Below are positions 1-6,775 of a stretch of 17,999 nt of DNA, in pieces (positions within the stretch are counted from its first letter, which is position 1; each line of letters begins with the position of its first letter). The position numbers and the translations under genes were made by a program. The notes under the pieces were generated by a model. That model worked only from the letters and a program-made list of their open reading frames with translations. It searched no databases and was not told where the DNA came from. Location: positions 102,714-120,712 of the forward strand of contig DJET01000054.1 in the NCBI GenBank assembly GCA_002431945.1, given 5' to 3'. The stretch is from Ruminococcaceae bacterium UBA5891 (lineage in GTDB: Bacteria; Bacillota; Clostridia; Oscillospirales; Acutalibacteraceae).

Positions 1-17
1 ACCCGCACCGCAATGAC
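1..17 (-). repeat. Partial copy of the GTCATTGCG intergenic repeat, cut by the window edge
   Basis: Bases 1-17 are the exact reverse complement of 2861-2877 (GTCATTGCGGTGCGGGT), the first bases of the repeat copy downstream of the Gfo/Idh gene. The copy therefore reads leftward and leaves the window. It lies 33 bp past the stop of the AraC-family gene and points in the same direction as that gene's transcription. Confidence 0.6.
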
Positions 18-50
18 GGGGGACGGGACGGAGCATTTCCGTAAAAGCGT

Positions 51-920
51 CTATTCGGCATTATACAGGCGGCGGTTTACTTCGCCCGCCTTTTTTATAT
101 ACATACTCGGTGTTATGCCAAAATGCTTTTTAAACCTTTTTGTAAAATAGCTCATATCCGAAAAGCCTGTTTCGGCAAACACCGCCGAAACCTGTTTTTC
201 GCCTTTGTCTATCAGCTTTTTTGCTTTTTCAAGCCTTAATATATTTATGTAGCTCATAGGCGTAAGCCCCGTAACGCACTTAAAACGCCTGCAAAAGTAT
301 TCTTCGGAATATCCGAAACGTCGGCTTAATGAGAAAGAGGATATTTCATTACAGCAGTTTTCCGAAATATATTTAAGTATATCCCTAAAGCGTTCGTCGC
401 TTAAAAGGCTCGGCTTTTCCAAAAGGCATTTTCTGTAAAGCAAGCCTAATATAAGGTATATGCCGCTTATAATAATAAGGGACGAGGAATTATCGCCGTT
501 TTGCTCTTCGTTTATAAGGCGCTTAACGGCGAAAATAATTTCAGGGTCTGACGTAACGGGGAGAAAGTCGACCGTTTTTTCAGTGATCGGCTCAAGCAGG
601 ACTCTGCTTGCAAACGCCGAATTGTAAAACGATGAAACATCGAACATAATGGTATAATATGCGGTTCCGTCTTCCAAGGCGGTTCCCATATGTATTTTTT
701 CGGGCGGTATAACCGCAAGCGAGCCGGCGCGCGCGGTAACCTCGGAATTATTAAGTCTTATACTTATACTTCCCGAAACCACGTAAAGCAGCTCAATACG
801 TTCGTGCCAGTGCATACGAAAGCAAGGCGCATTTTTTGAAAAGGCTATGGGCTTTAAAATTTTAACGGCGCTTTCACCGTATAAAACAGGCGTAAGCTCC
901 TTGTTTGCGTCAAGAGCCAT
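51..920 (-). CDS. AraC-family transcriptional regulator with N-terminal cupin domain
   Basis: A 289-residue protein with the usual AraC/XylS layout. Residues about 30-95 form a cupin-like sensing domain, with HWHE at 37-40, a YVVSGS strand and the IPPEKIH turn. Residues about 178-275 are the DNA-binding domain with two helix-turn-helix units (about 196-216 and 244-266); the second carries the family signature GFSDMSYFTKRFKKHFGITP. The ATG at 918-920 is preceded on the minus strand by GGGGTGA at a good distance. The gene is divergent from the TIM-barrel/Gfo-Idh operon, so it probably activates that operon in response to a sugar or related ligand. That role is inference from layout and the ligand cannot be told. 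It is complete and of normal family length. No hairpin terminator is visible before the window edge. Confidence 0.93.
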   Translation of the reverse strand: MALDANKELTPVLYGESAVKILKPIAFSKNAPCFRMHWHERIELLYVVSGSISIRLNNSEVTARAGSLAVIPPEKIHMGTALEDGTAYYTIMFDVSSFYNSAFASRVLLEPITEKTVDFLPVTSDPEIIFAVKRLINEEQNGDNSSSLIIISGIYLILGLLYRKCLLEKPSLLSDERFRDILKYISENCCNEISSFSLSRRFGYSEEYFCRRFKCVTGLTPMSYINILRLEKAKKLIDKGEKQVSAVFAETGFSDMSYFTKRFKKHFGITPSMYIKKAGEVNRRLYNAE

Positions 921-983
921 TTGTTCACCCCAAATGTCAAAATTGTACTTAAAGATATCAAAAAAGTTATTAAAAGAATTTTA

Positions 984-1003
984 ATTATATGTTATCATAT
1001 AAT
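984..1003 (+). promoter_or_regulatory. Putative -10 box overlapped by a perfect inverted repeat (candidate operator)
   Basis: ATTATATG (984-991), a 4-base spacer TTAT, and CATATAAT (996-1003) form a perfect 8-bp inverted repeat. Its right arm contains TATAAT (998-1003), a consensus -10 box about 34 bases upstream of the TTG start at 1038. No good -35 box lies 16-18 bases upstream (the region reads AGAATT), as expected for an activator-dependent promoter. The region is AT-rich, so chance symmetry is possible. AraC proteins usually bind direct repeats, so a different factor could use this site. Confidence 0.4.
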
Positions 1004-1037
1004 CAGAAAAAAATCAATAATTAAGGGGTGTTTTAAT

Positions 1038-1874
1038 TTGAAGATAGGCGTTTGCGTTCACTTTGACAGTATGGAGGCTATGTCAAAAAAATTTGATGAT
1101 ATGCTGTCGGAGGGGTTTGATAACTGCCAGCTGATCTCCTGGAAGCCGGAGCTGTGGACAAAGGAAAACCTTGATAAGCTTAACGGCTTAATTAAGGAAA
1201 AGGGCATTACCGTGTCCGCCTTTTGGTGCGGCTGGGAGGGTCCCGCCGCGTGGAACTTTTACGACGGGCAGATAACGCTCGGTCTTGTTCCGCCCGAATA
1301 CCGTGTTATGAGAATTAAAAATCTGTGTGACGGCGCGGATTTTGCAAACGGATTGGGAGTTAAAAATGTTGTTACCCATATGGGCTTTATTCCCGAAAAT
1401 CCGAACGATCCGCAATTTGCGCCGTTTTGCGTTGCCGTAAGACAGGTTGCACAGCATTTAAAGGCTAACGGGCAGTATTTGCTGTTTGAAACCGGTCAGG
1501 AAACGCCCGTTACTATGCTGCGCTGCTTTGAAAAGGCGGGCTGCGATAACTTAGGCGTTAATCTTGATACCGCCAACGTTATTCTTTACGGAAAGGCAAA
1601 TCCGGTGGACGCGCTTGATGTTTTCGGCAAATATGTTATGAATCTTCACGCCAAGGACGGATTTTACCCTACCGATGGGCATAATCTCGGCAAAGAGGTC
1701 CGCATAGGCGACGGAAAGGTGGATTTTAAGGCGCTTTTCAAAAAGCTTAAGGAGCTTAATTATGATTCCTATGTAACGATTGAACGCGAGATAGACGGCG
1801 AAAGGCAGACCGAGGATATAAGATATGCGAAGGCTTATCTTAAAAATATAATAGACGAAATATACGGAGGTTGA
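1038..1874 (+). CDS. Sugar phosphate isomerase/epimerase-like TIM-barrel protein
   Basis: Member of the xylose isomerase-like / AP-endonuclease-2 TIM-barrel family (PF01261 type). The frame is open upstream to 921, but the start is most likely TTG 1038: it follows AAGGGGTG at 1023-1030, and the protein then opens with the beta strand LKIGVCVHFDS. The upstream 39 residues would lie over the promoter. With this start the protein has 278 residues, normal for the family. Likely metal or substrate residues are H114 (THMG), E151 (LLFETG), D177 (NLDTAN), H204 (NLHAKD) and E249 (VTIERE); a GDGKVDF turn lies near 224-230. Its stop is 4 bp before the oxidoreductase start. Such pairs commonly act on inositols, keto-sugars or modified glycosides, but the substrate cannot be read from the sequence. 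Confidence 0.88.
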   Translation: MKIGVCVHFDSMEAMSKKFDDMLSEGFDNCQLISWKPELWTKENLDKLNGLIKEKGITVSAFWCGWEGPAAWNFYDGQITLGLVPPEYRVMRIKNLCDGADFANGLGVKNVVTHMGFIPENPNDPQFAPFCVAVRQVAQHLKANGQYLLFETGQETPVTMLRCFEKAGCDNLGVNLDTANVILYGKANPVDALDVFGKYVMNLHAKDGFYPTDGHNLGKEVRIGDGKVDFKALFKKLKELNYDSYVTIEREIDGERQTEDIRYAKAYLKNIIDEIYGG

Positions 1875-1878
1875 AAAA

Positions 1879-2823
1879 ATGTTAAAGGTAGCTTTGGTAG
1901 GCGTAGGCGGAATAAGCGGCGCGCATATTCCTGCGTGGGAGGAGCGGCGCGACGCCGAGCTTGTTGCGCTTTGCGATATACGCGCGGAGCAGATGGAAAA
2001 ATATAAGAACAAGCATTGCTACACCGATTTTGACGAAATGCTTAAAAATGAAAAAATAGACATACTTGACATATGCCTGCCTACATATCTGCACGCGGAG
2101 TTTGCAATTAAGGCTATGAATATGGGAATAAACGTTATTTGCGAAAAGCCCGTATCTTTAAACGCTGCCGACGTTGCGCGCGTTTACAGCGCCGCAAAGA
2201 GCAATAACGTTAAATTTATGGTGGCGCAGGTTTTGCGTTTTTGGCCGGAATACAGTATCATAAAAGAAATATACGATACGGGCAAATACGGCAGGCTGCT
2301 TTCGGGGCATATGGGCAGGCTCGGAGTTCGCCCGAAGTGGAGCTGGGGCGGCTGGATGATGGACGAGAACCGCAGCGGACTTGTACCGTTTGACCTGCAT
2401 ATTCACGATCTTGATTTTATTGTTTACGCTTTCGGAAAGCCGAAGGAATTTAAGGATTACAGGGCAAGGTCTGAAAATCAGGACTATATTAACTCGATTT
2501 ACGAATACGACGGATTTTTTATAACGACCGAGGCGGCGTGGTATGACGCGCCCTATCCCTTTGCGGCAAATTTCCGTTTTCAGTTTGAAAAGGCGCTTGC
2601 GGTGTTCGAAAATCACGAAATGACAATTTATGAAAAAGACGGTAAGATATTCAAGCCGGTTTCGCAATCGGGTGAGGATACCGGAGATATAGGTCTGCCG
2701 AAAAGCAATGCATATGCCAATGAGATAAATTATTTTGCCGATTGCGTTCTTTCCGGCGCCGAGCCCGACAGGGTTAAGCCCGCAGAGCTTGAAACGGTAA
2801 TAAGCATTTTAAAGGCGCTTTAA
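1879..2823 (+). CDS. Gfo/Idh/MocA-family NAD(P)-dependent oxidoreductase
   Basis: A 314-residue cytosolic dehydrogenase. The N-terminal Rossmann fold opens with VALVGVGGISGAH (G8, G10, G11), followed by the acidic strand end CDI at 32-34. EKP at 89-91 is the family's conserved Lys-Pro motif. The C-terminal catalytic domain carries GLVPFDLHIHDLD, matching the family pattern D-x3-H-x2-D (D172, H176, D179), with the general-base/substrate His at 176. GGAGG at 1866-1870 lies 8 bases before the ATG, and the gene sits 4 bp after the isomerase-like gene, so the two are translationally close and co-transcribed. It probably oxidises or reduces a sugar or polyol whose partner step is done by the TIM-barrel enzyme. 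At 314 residues it is slightly short for the family but looks complete. Substrate unknown. Confidence 0.92.
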   Translation: MLKVALVGVGGISGAHIPAWEERRDAELVALCDIRAEQMEKYKNKHCYTDFDEMLKNEKIDILDICLPTYLHAEFAIKAMNMGINVICEKPVSLNAADVARVYSAAKSNNVKFMVAQVLRFWPEYSIIKEIYDTGKYGRLLSGHMGRLGVRPKWSWGGWMMDENRSGLVPFDLHIHDLDFIVYAFGKPKEFKDYRARSENQDYINSIYEYDGFFITTEAAWYDAPYPFAANFRFQFEKALAVFENHEMTIYEKDGKIFKPVSQSGEDTGDIGLPKSNAYANEINYFADCVLSGAEPDRVKPAELETVISILKAL

Positions 2824-2830
2824 TTAAAAT

Positions 2831-2969
2831 GCAGCTGCCGCGTGCCGGCTCCAAACCGGAGTCATTGCGGTGCGGGTGTCCGGTGGACACCTCTGCGAAG
2901 CAGAAGCACCGACCGAGCCGGCAGGCGAGACCGCCGTAAGGCGTGTGGCAATCCGTTTTCTCACACACC
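2831..2969 (+). repeat. Structured intergenic repeat, variant copy with several nested hairpins
   Basis: Begins seven bases after the Gfo/Idh stop. TGCCGGCTC (2843-2851) is perfectly complementary to GAGCCGGCA (2915-2923). Inside lie GGTGTCC-GGT-GGACACC (2875-2891) and TCTGC-GAA-GCAGA (2892-2904). GTCATTGCG at 2861 and GGCAATCCGTT at 2947-2957 match the blocks of the copies at 2971 and 10287. Bases 2921-2937 recur inverted at 17983-17999, and 2861-2877 recur inverted at 1-17. It lacks the ACGGATT...AATGAC right half, so it is a variant or truncated copy. No believable protein gene lies in 2824-3193. Confidence 0.75.
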
Positions 2970-2970
2970 C

Positions 2971-3093
2971 GTCATTGCGAGGGGCATTAGCCCCGCGGCA
3001 ATCCGTTCTCTTTGAGGGGTATTACGGATTCTTTCACGCTTCGCGTTCAGAATGACACACCGTTTAGTTATTGTGAAAGCCGTAAGGCGTGTG
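2971..3093 (+). repeat. Full copy of the GTCATT...AATGAC intergenic repeat
   Basis: The core at 2971-3056 has complementary ends GTCATT and AATGAC. Between them are three arms: GGGGC-ATTA-GCCCC (2981-2994), AATCCGT (3000-3006) paired with ACGGATT (3024-3030), and ACGC-TTC-GCGT (3036-3046). The core closely matches 10287-10374, and similarity continues into the tail (ACCGTTTAGT at 3059-3068, TAAGGCG at 3083-3089). It sits directly after the variant copy and before the terminator at 3121. Confidence 0.82.
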
Positions 3094-3120
3094 GTGATCC
3101 GTTAAATTTTATTACTGTTA

Positions 3121-3147
3121 AAAAAACAGGCGAAAGCCTGTTTTTTT
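3121..3147. terminator. Strong bidirectional rho-independent terminator
   Basis: ACAGGC-GAAA-GCCTGT is a perfect stem closed by a GNRA loop, flanked by six A on the left and seven T on the right. It can end rightward transcription of the TIM-barrel/Gfo-Idh operon, and its A tract becomes a T tract for leftward transcription. It separates that operon from bofA. Confidence 0.93.
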
Positions 3148-3193
3148 GCATTTAAGGCGCTTATTATTCATAGTATTTTATATAGGATGTGAT

Positions 3194-3460
3194 ATGATGG
3201 AGATTATAAAATACGGCGCGATAATTTTGCTTTCGGCGGGAGCTTTGGCGGTGCTTGTGTGCGCGCTTAGAACCGGTAAGCCCTTTAAAACGCTTTTGCT
3301 TAATTTTTTGCTTTCCGCCGCCGCCGTTGCGGTAATAGATCTGACCTCAAAATTCACGGGCGTTCATATACCCGTAAACCAGTGGACGGTTTCGGGACTG
3401 GCGGCGTTCGGTATACCGGCTGTTTGCGGTTATCTGTTACTGCCTTTTATGTTTAAGTAA
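3194..3460 (+). CDS. bofA: BofA-family protein (pro-sigma-K processing inhibitor), small integral membrane protein
   Basis: An 88-residue hydrophobic protein. The frame is open from 3146, but that start lies in the terminator. ATG 3194 (or the adjacent ATG 3197) follows AGGA at 3184-3187 and gives the normal family length. Three hydrophobic stretches (about 5-25, 33-50 and 66-86) suggest membrane insertion. The C-terminal part, PVNQWTVSGLAAFGIPAVCG with N62, T65 and the G-I-P turn at 73-75, is the conserved BofA signature. In Bacillus subtilis BofA holds the SpoIVFB protease inactive in the mother-cell membrane until sigma-K is needed; clostridial members share the fold but their role is less clear. 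It lies 51 bp upstream of addB, which has its own promoter, so the two need not be co-expressed. The family call rests mainly on the C-terminal motif. Confidence 0.78.
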   Translation: MMEIIKYGAIILLSAGALAVLVCALRTGKPFKTLLLNFLLSAAAVAVIDLTSKFTGVHIPVNQWTVSGLAAFGIPAVCGYLLLPFMFK

Positions 3461-3461
3461 G

Positions 3462-3490
3462 TAGACATTTTGTTTTTATTATGTTAAAAT
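3462..3490 (+). promoter_or_regulatory. Sigma-A-type promoter for addB
   Basis: TAGACA (3462-3467) and TAAAAT (3485-3490) each match five of six consensus bases and are separated by exactly 17 bases. Transcription would start near 3497, right at the AAGGA ribosome binding site. It lies directly after the bofA stop, giving addBA expression independent of bofA. Confidence 0.6.
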
Positions 3491-3511
3491 AGACCTAAGG
3501 AAGTGAAAGTC

Positions 3512-6500
3512 TTGCTTAAGTTTATTTTCGGTTTGCCGGCTTCGAGCAAAACCTATACCGTTTTGGATAAAATTAAAAAATGCGCCGAAAGCGGGAAACA
3601 GGCGGTGCTTTTGGTGCCGGAGCAGTTTTCGTTTGAAAGCGAGCGCGCCGTGCTTAAGGGGCTGGGCGATCAGCTTTCGCAAAGCGTTGCGGTTATGAGC
3701 TTTTCGCGCTTGTGCGATGAGGTGGGCAGAAATACGGGCGGTATAGCGGCGGGAACTCTTACCGACGCTCAAAAGGTTGTTTTTATGAACCGCGCGCTTT
3801 TATCGGTAAAGGAATCGCTTACGCTGTGGCAAAGATATTGCGGCATTGTAAGCTTTGCAAAAACAATGCTTGATACGGTGGGAGAGTTTAAAATAAACTC
3901 TGTTACCGCAGACGATCTGCGCCTTGCCGCCGCCGATTTAAACAGTGAAAAGCTAAAGCACAAGCTTAACGATGCCGCAATTATATACGAAGCCTACGAT
4001 ATGCTTGTGGGGGAAAAATACATTGACCCTGCCGATGAGCTTACAAGGCTTTACACAAAGCTTTCCGATTATAAATATTTTGAAAACAAGGCGGTGTTTA
4101 TAGATTCGTTTAAGGGCTTTACGGGACAGCAGTTTAAAATAATAGACCGTATTTTAGCCCAAACGGACGAGGTAACCGTAAGCCTTACTAACGATCCGCG
4201 CCTGAACGCCGAGTTTAACGTTTTTACAAACATACGTGCGGCGGCGGAGAAGATAAGGCGCATTGCCGCACGCCACGCGGTAAAAGAGGACGAGCCGCTG
4301 TGCCTTTTTGAAAGCAGATACAATTCGCCCGAAATTTCGGCGCTTGAAAGGCTGACGGCGGGCGGTGAATTTGAAAGACCGCAAAAAAGCGATGGTATAA
4401 CCGTTTGCGCCGCGGCAACAGCGGCAGACGAAGCGGAATTTGCGGTAAGAATAATAAGACGGCTTGTAAGGGAAAACGGTATGCGTTACCGCGATTTTGT
4501 AATTATATCGCGCGACAGCGATAAATATGACGCCGCCGTAACCGCCGCCTGCCTGCAAAACGGCGTGCCCTGCTTTGCGGACAGGCGCGTGCCGCTTTCC
4601 GCCTTTCCGTTGGCGGCGGCTGTAGGCGCGGCGGCAGACTGCGCTCAAAGCACCTCTTCGGAAGCGATTTTAAGGTTTAACAAAACGGGGCTCGGCACAT
4701 TGGCGACAGAAGAAATATCCGCCCTTGAAAATTATACAACGCTTTGGGGTATAGGCGGCGATATGTGGGATACCGAGTGGACTATGGACCCGCGCGGCTT
4801 TGTGGCGGACGAAAATAAGGATATAGACAAAAAAACGCTTGCAAAAATAAACGAACTGCGCAAAAAAGCGTGGGAGCCTATTAAAGACTTTAAGGAAAAA
4901 TTCAACGGCACCGCCGCAGATATGGTAAGGGCGGCAGTGGAGCTTACCGAACGCTGCGGCGCGGCGGACAAGTTAGCGGCGTTGGCAGAGCGCTTTAAAA
5001 ACAGCGGAAACGAATGGTCGGGCGACGTTTTAAAGCAAAGCTACGATAAATATATGCGCCTGCTTGACAGTCTTGCTCTTTGCTTTGGCGAAAAGCGCCT
5101 TAAAAAAAGCGAATTTTGCGAGGCGCTGCGGCTTGCGGTATCGTTTGACAGCGTGGGTGTTATTCCACGCACGCTGGATGAGGTAACCTTCGGCTCGGCG
5201 GACAGAATACGCCCCTCGCGCCCAAAGGCGGCGTTTATTTTGGGTGCAAACCAAGGCGTTTTCCCGAAAAACGTTACGGCGGCGGGTATTTTCTCGTCGG
5301 ACGAGCGCCGCAGACTTATAGAAAGCGGTATTGAAATACCCGACGGCTCGGTAGCTGCAATGATCGACGAGGATTATCTTGTTTATTGCAATTTGTGCTG
5401 TCCGTCGGACAGGCTGTATATCTCTTATGCCTTAAACAGCCTGACGGGCGAAAAGTACGAGCCGTCGGCGTTTGTAAGCGAAATAGCCGAAAATATAGGC
5501 TGCAATACCGTAACCGAGCCGGAAGACGGTATTATCGGCGACGCTCTGCCCGAAACCGAGGAAAGCGCGTATTCGCTTTATTGCCGAAGGCGCGGCTTTT
5601 CAGGCGGCAGGGAGCTTAAGGCGGCGCTTGAAAACAGCGGCGAAAGTGAAAAGCTTGCTTATCTTGAAAATAAGCTTTCGGGCGCGCTGTTCAGTATAAC
5701 TGAGGATACCGCGAAAGAGCTTTACGGAACCGATATTAAGCTTTCCGCTTCAAAATTCGATACGTTTAAAAAATGCCGTTTTTATTATTTCTGCAAATAC
5801 GGCATAAGGGCGAAAAAGCTTCAGCCTGCCGAGTTTGACGTGCTTCAGCGCGGCACGGTAGTGCATTATGTGCTTGAAAAAATTGTCGGAAAATATAAAA
5901 AGGCAATAGCAAATATGCCAAAAGCCTGCCTTGACGGACTTGTTGATAAATACATAAACGAATACCTTGACAGCGTGGCGGGCTATCGCGCGGTAGAGAC
6001 CGAAAGGGCAAAATTTTTGGTTTCGCGTATTTCGCGCTCGCTTAAAGAGGTTGTGTATCAGCTGGCGCGCGAGTTCGGGCAAAGCGATTTCGAGCCTGTT
6101 TCCTGCGAGCTTAAAATAGGAGAGGGCGGCGAGCTGCCCGAACTTATATTCCCGTATGACGGCGGCAGCATAAGGCTCAGCGGCAGTATAGACCGCGTGG
6201 ATAATTATAACGGATATGTAAGGGTTATAGATTACAAAACGGGTTCGCGCAAATTTAAGCTGCCCGATATACTTTTCGGGCTTAACCTGCAAATGCTCAT
6301 ATATCTTTACGCCGTAATAAGGGGCGGCGGACTTGGGGACGAAAAGGCGGCAGGGATACTTTATATGCCCTCTAAACGCGATATTAACGAAAGCGGAATG
6401 GCTATGAACGGCTATATAAGAAAGGAAGCCGACATAGTTTCGGCTATGGATAAGGGCTTAAACGGCGAGTTTGTGCCAAAGCTTAAGCTTAATAAAGACG

Positions 6501-6775
6501 GAAGCGTAAGCAAGACCTGCACATCGTTTGCTTCTGCCGAGGATTTTACGCTTATTTTTGATTATATTGAAAAGCTTATGAAAGGCACGGGTAAGGAAAT
6601 GGTAAGCGGCGATATTGCGGCGGTTCCGCTTGACGGGCGAGATTCGCCCGCCTGCAAATACTGCGATTACGCCGCTGTGTGCGGCAGGGAAAACGCGCCC
6701 GTAAAACGCGTGCCCGACCTTAAAAACGAAGAGGTTTTAAAGCTTATGGGGGAGGAAACCGCAAATGACATTTAA
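3512..6775 (+). CDS. addB: ATP-dependent helicase/nuclease AddB (RexB-like) subunit
   Basis: Subunit of the AddAB helicase-nuclease, which resects double-strand DNA breaks and prepares 3' ends for RecA. I prefer TTG 3512 over GTG 3503: AAGGAAG (3497-3503) is then properly spaced, and the protein opens LLKFIFGLPASSKT, as AddB proteins do. Length is 1087 residues, slightly short of the usual 1150 or so. Four cysteines for the family's 4Fe-4S cluster are visible: C755 (KKCRFYYFCKYG) and C1048, C1051 and C1057 near the end (C-x2-C-x5-C). The RecB-type nuclease motif VIDYKTG (D907, K909) and the following LNLQMLIYLYA are intact. The N-terminal P-loop is GLPASSKT where GxxGxGKT is expected, so both later glycines are replaced while Lys and Thr remain. 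The 3' end overlaps addA by 11 bp. Confidence 0.95.
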   Translation: MLKFIFGLPASSKTYTVLDKIKKCAESGKQAVLLVPEQFSFESERAVLKGLGDQLSQSVAVMSFSRLCDEVGRNTGGIAAGTLTDAQKVVFMNRALLSVKESLTLWQRYCGIVSFAKTMLDTVGEFKINSVTADDLRLAAADLNSEKLKHKLNDAAIIYEAYDMLVGEKYIDPADELTRLYTKLSDYKYFENKAVFIDSFKGFTGQQFKIIDRILAQTDEVTVSLTNDPRLNAEFNVFTNIRAAAEKIRRIAARHAVKEDEPLCLFESRYNSPEISALERLTAGGEFERPQKSDGITVCAAATAADEAEFAVRIIRRLVRENGMRYRDFVIISRDSDKYDAAVTAACLQNGVPCFADRRVPLSAFPLAAAVGAAADCAQSTSSEAILRFNKTGLGTLATEEISALENYTTLWGIGGDMWDTEWTMDPRGFVADENKDIDKKTLAKINELRKKAWEPIKDFKEKFNGTAADMVRAAVELTERCGAADKLAALAERFKNSGNEWSGDVLKQSYDKYMRLLDSLALCFGEKRLKKSEFCEALRLAVSFDSVGVIPRTLDEVTFGSADRIRPSRPKAAFILGANQGVFPKNVTAAGIFSSDERRRLIESGIEIPDGSVAAMIDEDYLVYCNLCCPSDRLYISYALNSLTGEKYEPSAFVSEIAENIGCNTVTEPEDGIIGDALPETEESAYSLYCRRRGFSGGRELKAALENSGESEKLAYLENKLSGALFSITEDTAKELYGTDIKLSASKFDTFKKCRFYYFCKYGIRAKKLQPAEFDVLQRGTVVHYVLEKIVGKYKKAIANMPKACLDGLVDKYINEYLDSVAGYRAVETERAKFLVSRISRSLKEVVYQLAREFGQSDFEPVSCELKIGEGGELPELIFPYDGGSIRLSGSIDRVDNYNGYVRVIDYKTGSRKFKLPDILFGLNLQMLIYLYAVIRGGGLGDEKAAGILYMPSKRDINESGMAMNGYIRKEADIVSAMDKGLNGEFVPKLKLNKDGSVSKTCTSFASAEDFTLIFDYIEKLMKGTGKEMVSGDIAAVPLDGRDSPACKYCDYAAVCGRENAPVKRVPDLKNEEVLKLMGEETANDI

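Noticed and set aside
921..1037. N-terminal extension of the TIM-barrel protein from ATG 921
   Set aside because: The added 39 residues are basic and hydrophobic with no family match, overlap the promoter and inverted repeat, and lack a ribosome binding site. TTG 1038 has AAGGGGTG and starts at the first barrel strand.
1551..2012. 153-codon open frame on the minus strand spanning the end of the isomerase gene and start of the oxidoreductase gene
   Set aside because: Antisense shadow across two confident genes with no motif of its own.
2870..3055. 61-codon open frame on the plus strand
   Set aside because: It lies entirely within the structured repeat copies, has repeat-derived composition, no ribosome binding site and no recognisable domain.
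2831..3093. Possible CRISPR array or insertion sequence in the repeat block
   Set aside because: No regularly spaced identical direct repeats with unique spacers, and no transposase frame. The repeats are single palindromic intergenic elements.
5750..6292. 180-codon open frame on the minus strand inside addB
   Set aside because: Antisense to the conserved Fe-S and nuclease region of AddB, with no start signals.
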